Both the position numbers and the translations under genes were made by a program. 64,000 nucleotides of DNA from SPDF01 sp963812085 (lineage in GTDB: Bacteria > Gemmatimonadota > Gemmatimonadetes > Gemmatimonadales > GWC2-71-9). The stretch's first letter is position 1. Every line of letters starts with the position of its first letter. A model generated the notes under the pieces. The model was not told the origin of the DNA. It worked only from the letters and a program-made list of their open reading frames with translations, and searched no databases. Of the stretch, positions 41,564 to 49,857 are shown one piece after another. Location: the NCBI GenBank assembly GCA_963812085.1, contig CAWETL010000005.1:248001-312000 (forward strand). Direction: 5' to 3'.

Positions 41564-42732
41564 GGCGGCGGGCGGCGGCGACCCTGCTCGCCGCCCTCGC
41601 CTGCGCACCGCAAGCGCCCACCGCCCCGGCACCGGTTCCCCTTGCACGCCATCCGGACTGGACGCCGCTCCGCCACTTTCTCGACAGCGCCGTCGCCGCC
41701 GGCGCGGCACCGGGCGTCGTGGTCGGGGTCAGCTGGCCCGGGCATCGCTACGTGTACGGCACCGGGCACCTGGGCGACGGCATCCCGAACCGACCGGACG
41801 GCAAGACCGTCTACGACCTCGCCTCGCTGACCAAGGTGGTCGGCCTCACCACCGCCATGATGTGGGCCGTCCAGGAGGACCGGATCGCGCTCGACGCGCC
41901 GGTGTCGCGCTACGTGCCGACGTTCCAGGGCCCCGGCACGGACAGCGTGACGGTGCGCCTCCTCCTCGCCCACGCGAGCGGGCTCCCCGCCTGGCGCCCG
42001 CTCTACCTGCTCGCCGCGAACCGCCCCGGCGTCTTCGCGGTGGTGGACACGACGCCGCTCGACACCATGCCGGGTGCGCGATTCCTCTACTCGGACCTGG
42101 GCGCCATCCTGCTGACCCAGGCCATCGAGAACGTGTACGGGGAGCGCATCGACACGCTGCTGGCCGCCCGCATGTTCGGCCCGCTCGGGATGAAGTCCAC
42201 GACCTACAACCCGCCGGTCAAGTGGATCCCCCGCGTGGCACCCACCGAGGACGACCCCTACCGCGGCCGGGTGATTCGCGGGCAGGTGCACGACGAGAAC
42301 GCCTGGCGGATGGCCGGGGTGTCGGGGCATGCCGGCATCTTTTCGAGCGCCAACGACCTGCTCACCTTCGGGGAGTGGTGGTTGCACCAGCAGCGCGGAA
42401 CGCCCGCCCGGGGCCGGCCCACCGTCAATCGAGGCGTGCTCCGGTCGTTCACCGTGGAGCAGAACCTTCCGCCGGGATCGGGCCGCGCGCTCGGGTGGGA
42501 GGTCCCGACGGCGGACAATACCGGGAGCGCCTTCCTCTCCGCCGGCAGTGTCGGCCATACGGGGTTCACCGGCACCAGCATCTGGATGGATCCGGACCGG
42601 GAAGTGGTCATCGTGGTGCTCTCCAACCGGGTCAACCCCACCCGCGCCAACACGAAGTTCGTCGGGGTGCGCCGCGACGTCGGCGATCTGGTGCTGACGG
42701 CCCTGGACCCGGGGCTAAACCCCTCTCGTTGA
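41560..42732 (+). CDS. Serine beta-lactamase-fold hydrolase, lipoprotein (AmiE-like by context)
   Basis: 390 residues; GTG at 41560 overlaps the nagZ stop as GTGA. A signal ends at ALAC (Cys 15). The catalytic SxxK is SLTK (Ser 89, Lys 92), the second motif is YSD (177-179), and the third is HTG in GHTGFTG. This is class C beta-lactamase or esterase-type architecture. In Bacillus subtilis such a gene (amiE) lies beside nagZ and namZ and cleaves MurNAc-L-Ala amides; the same role here is inference. Confidence 0.85.
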   Translation: MRRRAAATLLAALACAPQAPTAPAPVPLARHPDWTPLRHFLDSAVAAGAAPGVVVGVSWPGHRYVYGTGHLGDGIPNRPDGKTVYDLASLTKVVGLTTAMMWAVQEDRIALDAPVSRYVPTFQGPGTDSVTVRLLLAHASGLPAWRPLYLLAANRPGVFAVVDTTPLDTMPGARFLYSDLGAILLTQAIENVYGERIDTLLAARMFGPLGMKSTTYNPPVKWIPRVAPTEDDPYRGRVIRGQVHDENAWRMAGVSGHAGIFSSANDLLTFGEWWLHQQRGTPARGRPTVNRGVLRSFTVEQNLPPGSGRALGWEVPTADNTGSAFLSAGSVGHTGFTGTSIWMDPDREVVIVVLSNRVNPTRANTKFVGVRRDVGDLVLTALDPGLNPSR

Positions 42733-42758
42733 CAGGGATAGGGCCACGTCCCTAGCTT
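42729..42758 (+). promoter_or_regulatory. Sigma70-type promoter of the A-type Fe-S carrier gene
   Basis: Consensus TTGACA (42729-42734), 18-base spacer, TAGCTT (42753-42758), 27 bases before the ATG. The -35 box overlaps the TGA stop of the preceding hydrolase gene. An AAGGAG ribosome-binding site follows at 42771-42776. Confidence 0.75.
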
Positions 42759-42785
42759 TCGGGAGTCAACCAAGGAGCGGGTTCC

Positions 42786-43154
42786 ATGAGCACGACCAGC
42801 CAGCAGATCCACCCGACCGGATTCCAGCTCGTGCTGACGGACCGGGCGGCCGAAGAAGTGCGAAAGTTCATCGCCGCCGAGGACGTACCGGCCGAAAGCG
42901 CCGGACTCCGGATTTCGGTCACGCCGGGCGGCTGCAGCGGATTCAAGTACAGCCTCAACGTCGAAGAGAAGTCCCTCGAGGACGATGTGATCCTCGACCT
43001 CAACGCGGTCCGGGTCTTCGTCGACGGATTCAGCATGCAGTACCTCTCGGGGGTCACGGTGGACTACGTCTCCTCGATGCAGGGCAGCGGGTTCACCTTC
43101 ACGAATCCGAACGCCACCGGCGGCTGCGGCTGCGGGAGCAGCTTCACGGCCTGA
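42786..43154 (+). CDS. erpA: A-type iron-sulfur carrier/insertion protein (ErpA/IscA family)
   Basis: 122 residues. The three family cysteines are present: GGCSGF near residue 49 and the C-terminal GGCGCG pair. The N-terminus carries LTDRAAEEVRKFIAAE. These proteins deliver Fe-S clusters to apo-enzymes. AAGGAG lies 9 bases before the ATG, and the gene has its own promoter, so it may be an insertion into the salvage cluster and not a functional member. Confidence 0.92.
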   Translation: MSTTSQQIHPTGFQLVLTDRAAEEVRKFIAAEDVPAESAGLRISVTPGGCSGFKYSLNVEEKSLEDDVILDLNAVRVFVDGFSMQYLSGVTVDYVSSMQGSGFTFTNPNATGGCGCGSSFTA

Positions 43155-43319
43155 GCGGAACGGGCAATCTGGACCCCGGCGACCCTGCCCCGGCGAAAGC
43201 CGGGGGCCGGGGTGACGACATTGCAGTGCCGGACTCGAACGACCCGAACACCGCGAGGGGGGATCATCTCCCCCCTCTTTCCGTACCCCCTCCCCCGCCC
43301 GCCTCCACCCCGGGGCCGC
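43155..43319. repeat. Intergenic region with nested REP-like palindrome
   Basis: 165 bases between erpA and the symporter. ACCCCGGC (43173-43180) pairs with GCCGGGGT (43206-43213), and a second stem CCCCGGC/GCCGGGG around GAAA (43188-43205) sits inside it. The outer unit repeats the TGGACCCCGGC and CCGGGGTGACG halves of the 38493-38519 element; the inner one is the inverse copy of its core. It could terminate erpA mRNA. A pyrimidine-rich tract precedes the symporter ATG. Confidence 0.65.
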
Positions 43320-44798
43320 ATGGCGCCTCTCGATCTCGCCGTCATCCTGGCCTACTTCGCGCTCACCGTGGGCGTGGGCATCTGGGTGTCCCGTTCCCAG
43401 GCCACCGCCGGCGACTACTTCCTGGGCGCCCGCAATCTGCCCGCGTGGGCCGTGCTCTTCTCCATCGTGGCCACCGAGACCTCGGCGCTCACGGTGGTCT
43501 CCGTCCCCGGCATCGGTGCCCGCGGCGACCTCACCTTCCTCCAGCTCACCTTCGGGTACCTCATCGGCCGGGTCGGCGTGGCCATCTGGCTCCTGCCCGG
43601 CTACTTCCGCGGTGACCAGGAGACCGCCTACCAGCGCCTCGAGACCCGCTTCGGATCCACGAGCCGGCGGCTGGTCTCGGTGGTGTTCCTCGGCACCCGA
43701 CTCCTCGGCGACGGCGTGCGCATCTTTGCGGGCGCCATCCCGCTGGCGCTGCTGACCGGCTGGTCGGTGCCGGTCTCGATCGTGGCGATGGGCGGCCTGA
43801 CGCTGGTCTATACCCTGCTCGGCGGCCTCAAGGCGGTGGTCTGGGCCGACGTGATCCAGCTCGCGGTGTACGTGGCCGGCGGGGCAGCCGCGCTCGGGAT
43901 CGCCTGGCATCTGGCCGGCGGCATGGGCGCCTCGCTCAGCGCGGCCGCGGCGGCGGGAAAGCTGCACCTTCTCAATCCGGTGGTGAGCTTCACCCAGACG
44001 TACACCCTGCTGGGCGGACTGGTGGGCGGTGCGCTGCTCTCGGCGGCGTCCCATGGCACCGACCAGCTGATCGTGCAGCGGCTCCTGGCCACCCGCTCCC
44101 TCCGCGAGGCGCGGTTCGCCGTGGTCGGGTCGGGCGTCGTCGTGATCCTGCAGTTCCTGCTCTTCCTGCTGGTCGGCTCCGCCATCTGGTCCGCCGGGCT
44201 CGCGCCCGACGGGATGGTGGCCGACCAGGTCTTTCCCCGGTTCATCCTCGAGCACCTGCCGCCGGGCCTCTCCGGCCTGGTGGTGGCCGGCATCCTGGCG
44301 GCCGCGATGAGCACGATCAGCTCTTCGATCAACGCCCTCGCCAGCTCGATGACGCACGACCTCTACGCCAACTGGACCGGCGAGCGCGATCCGGTGCGCC
44401 TGCTCCGCGTCGGCCGCGCATTCTCGATGCTGTGGGGCCTGGCCCTCATCGGGGCGGCGCTCTTCTTCTACGACCTCTCGCACGGCGGCGACACCCCGGT
44501 CATCGTCCTCGCGCTCTCGATCGCGTCGGTCACCTACGGCGCGCTGCTCGGCACCTATCTCCTGGGCGGGCGGGTCGCCAGCGCCCGCGGTCGGGATGCG
44601 GTGGGGGCGGTCCTCGTCTCGGTCTCGGTCATGCTGGTCGTCGTCTTCTCGGCGCGACTGGCCACGATCGCCGGGTTCGAATGGCTTGCCCCGGTGGGCC
44701 GACTGGCCTGGCCGTGGTACGTTCCCCTCGGCACCGCGCTGACCGTCCTCACCGGCGTCGTCCTCGCCTCGTTCCCCCATGCGGAGTCCTCCCGATGA
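43320..44798 (+). CDS. Sodium/solute symporter (SSS family), candidate MurNAc or amino-sugar importer
   Basis: 492 residues, about 13 membrane helices. SSS features: DYFLGARNLPAWAVLFSIVATETSALTVV at the start and GLSGLVVAGILAAAMSTISSSINALAS in the core sodium-site helix. Members carry sugars, amino acids or sialic acid with Na+. Its stop overlaps the start of a sugar kinase (ATGA), and peptidoglycan hydrolases precede it, so amino-sugar uptake is inferred. ATG at 43320 was chosen because the upstream frame has no hydrophobic helix. Confidence 0.88.
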   Translation: MAPLDLAVILAYFALTVGVGIWVSRSQATAGDYFLGARNLPAWAVLFSIVATETSALTVVSVPGIGARGDLTFLQLTFGYLIGRVGVAIWLLPGYFRGDQETAYQRLETRFGSTSRRLVSVVFLGTRLLGDGVRIFAGAIPLALLTGWSVPVSIVAMGGLTLVYTLLGGLKAVVWADVIQLAVYVAGGAAALGIAWHLAGGMGASLSAAAAAGKLHLLNPVVSFTQTYTLLGGLVGGALLSAASHGTDQLIVQRLLATRSLREARFAVVGSGVVVILQFLLFLLVGSAIWSAGLAPDGMVADQVFPRFILEHLPPGLSGLVVAGILAAAMSTISSSINALASSMTHDLYANWTGERDPVRLLRVGRAFSMLWGLALIGAALFFYDLSHGGDTPVIVLALSIASVTYGALLGTYLLGGRVASARGRDAVGAVLVSVSVMLVVVFSARLATIAGFEWLAPVGRLAWPWYVPLGTALTVLTGVVLASFPHAESSR

Positions 44799-45694
44799 GT
44801 CCTGTCCTGATCGGCGCCGACGTCGGCGGGTCGAAGACGGCCGTGGCGGTGAGCGACGGCACCACGATCCGCGGCCGGGCGCTCGGCCCCGGCGCCGCCG
44901 TCCGCCCCGGCCGCGCGATCGCCTCCGCGGCGACGATCGCCGAGACGGTCCGCAAGGCGCTGTCGGCGTCCGGGCTGGGACGCGGCAGCGTGCTGGTGGT
45001 GGGCGCGGCGGGGGCGGGGCGCGAGTCGGAGCGCCGGGAACTGGAGCAGGCGCTCCGCGTGGAGACGCTGGCCGACCGGATCCACGTCACGACGGACATC
45101 GAGGTGGCGCTCACCGCCGCCTTCGGGGATGGGCCCGGGATCGTCGTGGTGGCTGGCACGGGCAGCGTGGTGATGGGCCGGGATCCCGAAGGGCGCATGC
45201 TGCGGCAGGGCGGCTACGGCTGGCAGATGGGCGACGAGGGCAGCGGCTACGCCATCGGGCGCGCCGCCCTCGGCGCGGCGAGCCGCGCGCGGGACGGGCG
45301 GAGCCCGGAGACCGCGCTCACCCCCGTGCTGCTGGAGGCCACGCGGAGCCTCGACTTCGACGCCCTGGTGCGCTGGGCCGCGTCGGCGGGACCCGCGGAG
45401 GTCGCGACGCTCGCGCCGCACGTCCTGCACACCGCGGAGCGGGGCGACGCCGTGGCGCAGGGGATTGCCGACTACGCCGCGCGCGAGCTGAGCACACTGG
45501 TCCTGGGGCTGGCGAGGGAATTTCCGACCGGCGAGCGGGTGGGCGTGGCGCTGATGGGGGGCATGCTGGCCGAGGAGCGCTCGCTCCGGAGCGCCGTCCT
45601 CGCGAAGCTCGAGACCGAGCCGTCGCTCCGGCCGCTGGCGACGATGGTGGACGCCACCGAGGGCGCGCTGGCCCTGGCAGCGCGACTGGCCTAG
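44795..45694 (+). CDS. BadF/BadG/BcrA/BcrD-family ATPase, amino-sugar kinase (MurK/GlcNAc kinase-like)
   Basis: 299 residues, starting MSPVLIGADVGGSKTAVAV. ASKHA-fold ATP motifs: phosphate-1 GADVGGSKT (7-15), phosphate-2 AGTGSVVMG, and the GlcNAc-kinase hallmark GYGWQMGDEGSGYAIG; the adenosine motif is MGGM. Members phosphorylate GlcNAc or MurNAc at C6. Translational coupling to the symporter supports uptake followed by phosphorylation. MurQ etherase, the next step for MurNAc-6-P, is not in the window. Confidence 0.85.
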   Translation: MSPVLIGADVGGSKTAVAVSDGTTIRGRALGPGAAVRPGRAIASAATIAETVRKALSASGLGRGSVLVVGAAGAGRESERRELEQALRVETLADRIHVTTDIEVALTAAFGDGPGIVVVAGTGSVVMGRDPEGRMLRQGGYGWQMGDEGSGYAIGRAALGAASRARDGRSPETALTPVLLEATRSLDFDALVRWAASAGPAEVATLAPHVLHTAERGDAVAQGIADYAARELSTLVLGLAREFPTGERVGVALMGGMLAEERSLRSAVLAKLETEPSLRPLATMVDATEGALALAARLA

Positions 45695-47259
45695 CTGTCC
45701 CGCGGCCTCGCCGCCGCCTCCGCCGCCGCATCCTTGATGCGGAGCCTGCTGTGCCGCACGCCGTACAGGAAGTAGATCACGAATCCCACCAGCAGCCAGA
45801 CGCCGAACCGCTCCCACGTGATGCGGGGCAGCTTGTACATCAGGTACACGCACGCCACGATGGAAATGACCGGCGTCCAGGGCACGAAGGGGACGCGGAA
45901 GGGCCGGACCCGCTCCGGCTCCTTGTAGCGCAGCACGATGACGCCCACCGAGACCAGCACGAACGCGAACAGCGTCCCGATGTTGGTCAGGTCCACCACC
46001 TCGGCGATATTGGCGAACGCGGCGAAGACTCCGACGAAGATGCCGGTCAGGATGGTGCTGATCCAGGGCGTCTTGAACCGCGGGTGCACCTTGGCCAGGA
46101 ACGGCGGGAGGAGCCCGTCGCGGGACATCGACATGAAGATGCGGGGCTGCCCGAGCTGGAAGACCAGCAGGACGCTGAACATCGCGATGACGGCGCCCAG
46201 CGAGATGATGAACCGGGACGCCGCGATCAGCCGGGGCGGGCCGTCCGCAAAGGCCAGCGCGGTGATCATCGGTTCCGCGGTGCCGAGGGACTGCCACGGC
46301 GCGATGCCCGTCATCACGGCCGACAGCGCGATGTAGAGCACCGTGCAGATGATGAGGCTCATGATGATGCCGAACGGCATGTCCCGGCCCGGATCCCTGG
46401 CCTCTTCCGCCGCGGTGGACACGGCGTCGAACCCGATGTAGCTGAAGAAGATGATGGCCGCGCCGGCGCCGATGCCGGCGACGCCGTTGGGCGCGAACCC
46501 GCCGGTGGCGGGGTTGGTCCAGTTGTCCGGCTTGAGGAGCGTCAGCCCGACGGCGATGAAGAACAGGATGATCGCGATCTTGAGCAGGACCATCGCGTTG
46601 TTCGAGTTGGCCGAGGCGCGGATGCCGATCACCAGGACGATGGTGACGAGCATGACGGAGATGAAGGCCGGCACGTTGGCGATGATGGGGACGCCGAAGA
46701 GGTGCGGCGCCCCCGCGACCGCAGTGGCCATGTACGCGTTATAGGGATCGGTGGCGCCCGCTGCCACGGCCCCGACGGCGGTGTAGGCGGTGCGGTAGTC
46801 GGTGGCGAGCCAGGCGGGGAGCGTCAGGCCGAAGTGGCTGAGGAGCTCGCGGAAGTAGCCCGACCACCCGATCGCGACGCCGATGTTGCCCACGGCGTAC
46901 TCGATGATCAGGTCCCACCCGATGATCCACGCGACGAATTCACCGAGCGAGGCGTAGGCGTAGGTGTACGCCGAACCGGCGATGGGGACCATCGCCGCGA
47001 ATTCGGCGTAGCAGAGCGCCGCAAACCCGCAGGCGATGGCCGTGAGGATGAAGGAGAGGATGATGGCCGGGCCGGCCCCGGGCCGGGCGGCGTCGCCGAC
47101 GATGGCGGTGCCCGTCGTGGCGAAGATGCCGGCTCCGATGGTGGCGCCGACGCCGAGGGCCGTGAGGTGCCACTTGCCGAGGGTGCGGCGCAGTCCGCCC
47201 CGGGAGGCGAGATCGTCTTCGCAATCCTGGACCGACTTGAGTCGGAAGAGCTGGCTCAT
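45691..47259 (-). CDS. APC-family amino acid permease
   Basis: 522 residues with about 12-14 membrane helices. The first helix carries GVGATIGAGIFATTG, the backbone-binding unwound segment of APC transporters, and IIFFSYIGFDAVSTAAEEARDPGRDMP is typical of the cationic amino acid transporter (CAT/YhdG) branch. The stop TAG shares CTAG with the stop of the convergent kinase gene. It starts 7 bases after the TonB-like gene. Confidence 0.92.
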   Translation of the reverse strand: MSQLFRLKSVQDCEDDLASRGGLRRTLGKWHLTALGVGATIGAGIFATTGTAIVGDAARPGAGPAIILSFILTAIACGFAALCYAEFAAMVPIAGSAYTYAYASLGEFVAWIIGWDLIIEYAVGNIGVAIGWSGYFRELLSHFGLTLPAWLATDYRTAYTAVGAVAAGATDPYNAYMATAVAGAPHLFGVPIIANVPAFISVMLVTIVLVIGIRASANSNNAMVLLKIAIILFFIAVGLTLLKPDNWTNPATGGFAPNGVAGIGAGAAIIFFSYIGFDAVSTAAEEARDPGRDMPFGIIMSLIICTVLYIALSAVMTGIAPWQSLGTAEPMITALAFADGPPRLIAASRFIISLGAVIAMFSVLLVFQLGQPRIFMSMSRDGLLPPFLAKVHPRFKTPWISTILTGIFVGVFAAFANIAEVVDLTNIGTLFAFVLVSVGVIVLRYKEPERVRPFRVPFVPWTPVISIVACVYLMYKLPRITWERFGVWLLVGFVIYFLYGVRHSRLRIKDAAAEAAARPRDS

Positions 47260-47265
47260 CGCGTC

Positions 47266-48063
47266 CTATTTCGAAGGCAGGGTGAAGTTCATGACGCTCA
47301 CGCCGGGCACCGGGAGGCCCTCGGCGTTGCGCGCGGGTCGGAACCGGAACGACTCGAATCGCTCGCGGACGTTCCGCGCGTAGTCCTTGTCCTGGATGTC
47401 GGGATCGGTCTCGACCCGCGAGACGCGGCCATCGGCCAATACGTAAAACGTGACGCGGAGTGTCCGGCCTTTCAACTCCTTCGGGGCCTTGTCCATGACG
47501 AAGGTGCCATAGGTCCACTGCGGCTCGCGGCCGGTGCCGCCGGCGCCGCCGCCCCCGCTCCCGGGGCCGGTGCCGGCGCCCGTGCCCGACCCCACGCCTC
47601 CACCGCTCCCGCCGCCGCTGCCACCGCCGCTGCCGGGACCGGTCCCGGGCGCATTGCCCTGCTGCGCCGCGCTCGCCGCCGGCTGGCTGTCCTTCGGCGC
47701 CGCGACCACGACGGGCGTGGGTTCAGTCACGACGGGCGGCGTGATCGGCGGGACGACAGTGGGCGGTGGGACGGCGGGCTGCTTGGCCACCTCCGCCGCG
47801 GGAGCGGGCGGCAACGGTGGGAGCGAAATATATCGGGACCCCCGACCCCCGCCACCCCCGCCACCGCCCCCCGGAAGGAGGCCGGGCGCCCCGGTCGCCT
47901 CATATTTCAGGAAATGATCCACCGCGCCCCGGACGATCAGGACGAACAGGGCCAGGTGGAAGGCCAGGGAGACCGCCACGCCAATCATCCGCCGCGGGTC
48001 GCGCGGCGGGTTGATGAGCGGGTGCGGCAGGCGATCTGATCGAGACACGGCTCCCTGATGCAT
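47266..48063 (-). CDS. TonB-like energy transducer with Gly-rich linker
   Basis: 265 residues. One membrane anchor (VAVSLAFHLALFVLIV, about 28-43), then a Pro-rich and Gly-rich periplasmic linker including a run of nine Gly and SGGGSGGG repeats, then a C-terminal TonB-type domain (TLRVTFYVLADGRVSRVETD, ARNVRERFESFRFRPA). TonB carries inner-membrane proton-motive energy to outer-membrane receptors. Its cousin at 49858 and the ExbB/ExbD genes are upstream on the same strand, separated by a strong hairpin. Confidence 0.85.
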   Translation of the reverse strand: MHQGAVSRSDRLPHPLINPPRDPRRMIGVAVSLAFHLALFVLIVRGAVDHFLKYEATGAPGLLPGGGGGGGGGRGSRYISLPPLPPAPAAEVAKQPAVPPPTVVPPITPPVVTEPTPVVVAAPKDSQPAASAAQQGNAPGTGPGSGGGSGGGSGGGVGSGTGAGTGPGSGGGGAGGTGREPQWTYGTFVMDKAPKELKGRTLRVTFYVLADGRVSRVETDPDIQDKDYARNVRERFESFRFRPARNAEGLPVPGVSVMNFTLPSK

Positions 48064-48067
48064 CTGC

Positions 48068-48106
48068 GGGCGCCGGCGCCACCGCGCAAGGCGGGGGCCG
48101 GCGCCC
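48068..48106 (-). terminator. Long hairpin between exbD and the second tonB
   Basis: A perfect 10-base stem GGGCGCCGGC (48068-48077) with GCCGGCGCCC (48097-48106) around a 19-base loop, located just before the TonB-like ATG. No T-tract follows in either direction. It may attenuate read-through from exbD or stabilise the exbB-exbD mRNA. The rest of the 139-base gap holds a partial REP motif CCGGGGTGACG at 48178-48188. Confidence 0.45.
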
Positions 48107-48202
48107 GTCAGAATGGGCTCGAGACGATTCGGGCGAGTGCCCGGGAATGCTTCCGGCCCACCGGAGACGTCCGGGGACCGGGGTGACGCACGGCGACCCC
48201 GC

Positions 48203-48613
48203 CTAGTTGGCTTCCGCCGGGGTGAAGCCGATGACCTGCACGCCCGCGCCGCGGGCGATGTCCATCGCCGCGATGACGTCCTGGTAGATCCGGTTCGGAC
48301 CCGCCTTGACGAACATCAGCTTGGCCGGCCGCGCGTCGTAGATGGCGTGGAGCTGCGCGTCCAGCTGGTCGAACGGGAACGGCTGCGAATTGATGGCGTA
48401 TGTGCCGTCGTCCTTGAGCTCGAGGACGATCTGCGCCGACGGCGGCGCCTTGGTGGGCTGCTCGGGCGGCGGCACCTGGACGTCCATCGTCATCCGCGAC
48501 AGCGGCTGCGCGATCATGAAGATGATCAGCAGCACGAGGAGCACGTCGATCATCGGCGTGACGTTGATGTCCGAGGAGACCTCGCCCGGAGCCCCGCCGG
48601 TTCCCATGGCCAT
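48203..48613 (-). CDS. exbD: ExbD/TolR-family biopolymer transport protein (second copy)
   Basis: 136 residues. One membrane helix with the functional aspartate in INVTPMIDVLLVLLIIFMI (about 17-35), then a periplasmic domain with SAQIVLELKDDGTYAINSQP. Together with ExbB it forms the proton-driven motor for TonB. It follows the first exbD by 3 bases and differs from it in the periplasmic part, so the two copies probably form heteromers or serve different partners. Confidence 0.93.
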   Translation of the reverse strand: MAMGTGGAPGEVSSDINVTPMIDVLLVLLIIFMIAQPLSRMTMDVQVPPPEQPTKAPPSAQIVLELKDDGTYAINSQPFPFDQLDAQLHAIYDARPAKLMFVKAGPNRIYQDVIAAMDIARGAGVQVIGFTPAEAN

Positions 48614-48616
48614 GGG

Positions 48617-49063
48617 CTACTCCCCTTCCTTCTTGAGCAGCGGACCGCGCTCGGGTTCGGTGACGGCGGCCATCACGCGCACGCCGGCGCGCCGGGCCAT
48701 TTCCACCGCGGCCTGCACCTGGCCGAACTTCAGCTGGTTGTCCGCCTTGAAGTAGAGGATCTTGTCCTCGGTCCGGGCGGCGAACGCGCTGCGCAGGTAG
48801 TCCTCGACCGTCGACTGGTCCACCGGCTTGGTGTTGATGAAGTACTTCCCGTTCTTGTCGATCCCGAGGATGATGTCGGTGTCCTGCTCGGGGCTCTTGT
48901 CCAGGTTCTTGCCGCTGGGCAGCGTGGCCTGGAACCCCGCCGCGATCAGCGGCGTGACGATCATGAAGATGATGAGGAGCACCAACATCACGTCGATCAT
49001 CGGCGTGACGTTGATGTCCGCGTTCACCTTGGCCTTGCCGCGACTACCCGTGGAGATGGCCAC
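48617..49063 (-). CDS. exbD: ExbD/TolR-family biopolymer transport protein (first copy)
   Basis: 148 residues from GTG at 49063, overlapping the end of exbB by 20 bases. ADINVTPMIDVMLVLLIIFMI contains the conserved membrane Asp; the periplasmic domain reads IILGIDKNGKYFINTKP and ends in a charged tail. Role: proton-channel partner of ExbB. Two tandem exbD genes after exbB is a layout known in several Gram-negative groups. Confidence 0.94.
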   Translation of the reverse strand: MAISTGSRGKAKVNADINVTPMIDVMLVLLIIFMIVTPLIAAGFQATLPSGKNLDKSPEQDTDIILGIDKNGKYFINTKPVDQSTVEDYLRSAFAARTEDKILYFKADNQLKFGQVQAAVEMARRAGVRVMAAVTEPERGPLLKKEGE

Positions 49064-49790
49064 TGCCGGTCACCGCTTTCTGGGCCTGGAATTCCTTGGT
49101 GAAGATCGACCGGCCCTGCGACGCGCCCACGTTCTTGATGAGCTGGTCGATCAGTTCCTTCGAGGCGTAGGTCATTTCCACCGAGAGGTTGTCGATCTTG
49201 GTGGTGAAGTAGTTGTAGAACCACACCGCCGGGATGGCCACGAGGAGGCCGAAGGCGGTCGTGATGAGCGCTTCGGCGATACCGGCCGAGATGCCGGCCA
49301 GGCCGCCCGAGGCACCGCTCGACATGCCGGTGAAGGCGTTCACGATGCCCATCGTGGTGCCGAGAAGGCCGACGAACGGCGCCGTGGCGCCGACGGTGCC
49401 CAGCACGCCCAGGCCGCGGCGGAACTCCGCGAGCAGGATGAGCATCTGGCGCTCGATGGCGCGCTCGGAGGAGTTGATGTCGGCCGCGGTGATGGTGGCG
49501 CGGTCGCTGATGAGCGGCTTCATCTCGCCGAGGGCGCCGCCGAGGACGCGGGCGATATGGCTGGTCTTGTTCTTCTCGGCCAGCTGGATGGCCAGCTCGA
49601 GGTTGTCCTCCATGATGGCCTTGGAGAGCTGCGGCGCGAACTTGGCCGTCGCCTTCGTGCTGCGCTTGATCTGGATCAGCTTGGTCACGGCGATCGTCAG
49701 CGAATAGATCGACATGATCGCCAGGACGATGATGACGCCCCGGGCGAAGGGTCCGGACTGGTCCCACAGTGCAAGCATTGAAACGTTCAT
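49044..49790 (-). CDS. exbB: ExbB/TolQ-family proton channel protein
   Basis: 248 residues. Three membrane helices: near residues 16-36, then the pair within RRGLGVLGTVGATAPFVGLLGTTMGI and AEALITTAFGLLVAIPAVWFYNYF. The signature GATAPFVGLLGTTMGI is diagnostic of MotA/TolQ/ExbB. It forms the pentameric scaffold of the TonB motor. It follows tonB1 by 67 bases and overlaps exbD. Confidence 0.95.
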   Translation of the reverse strand: MNVSMLALWDQSGPFARGVIIVLAIMSIYSLTIAVTKLIQIKRSTKATAKFAPQLSKAIMEDNLELAIQLAEKNKTSHIARVLGGALGEMKPLISDRATITAADINSSERAIERQMLILLAEFRRGLGVLGTVGATAPFVGLLGTTMGIVNAFTGMSSGASGGLAGISAGIAEALITTAFGLLVAIPAVWFYNYFTTKIDNLSVEMTYASKELIDQLIKNVGASQGRSIFTKEFQAQKAVTGSGHLHG

Positions 49791-49857
49791 CGGTCGAGCC
49801 TCCTGGAGTCCTGCTGCGGGCTGCCGGCGGCGCCGGCGGCGGTAATGTGTCGAATGG

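Noticed and set aside
47490..47900. Frameshift or assembly error in the Gly-rich part of the second TonB
   Set aside because: The frame stays open from membrane anchor to the C-terminal TonB domain, and both ends are in the same frame, so the Gly-rich linker appears genuine.
44779..48039. A plus-strand open frame of over 1000 codons across the kinase, permease and TonB genes
   Set aside because: It spans three recognisable genes in other frames and reads as low-complexity charged sequence.
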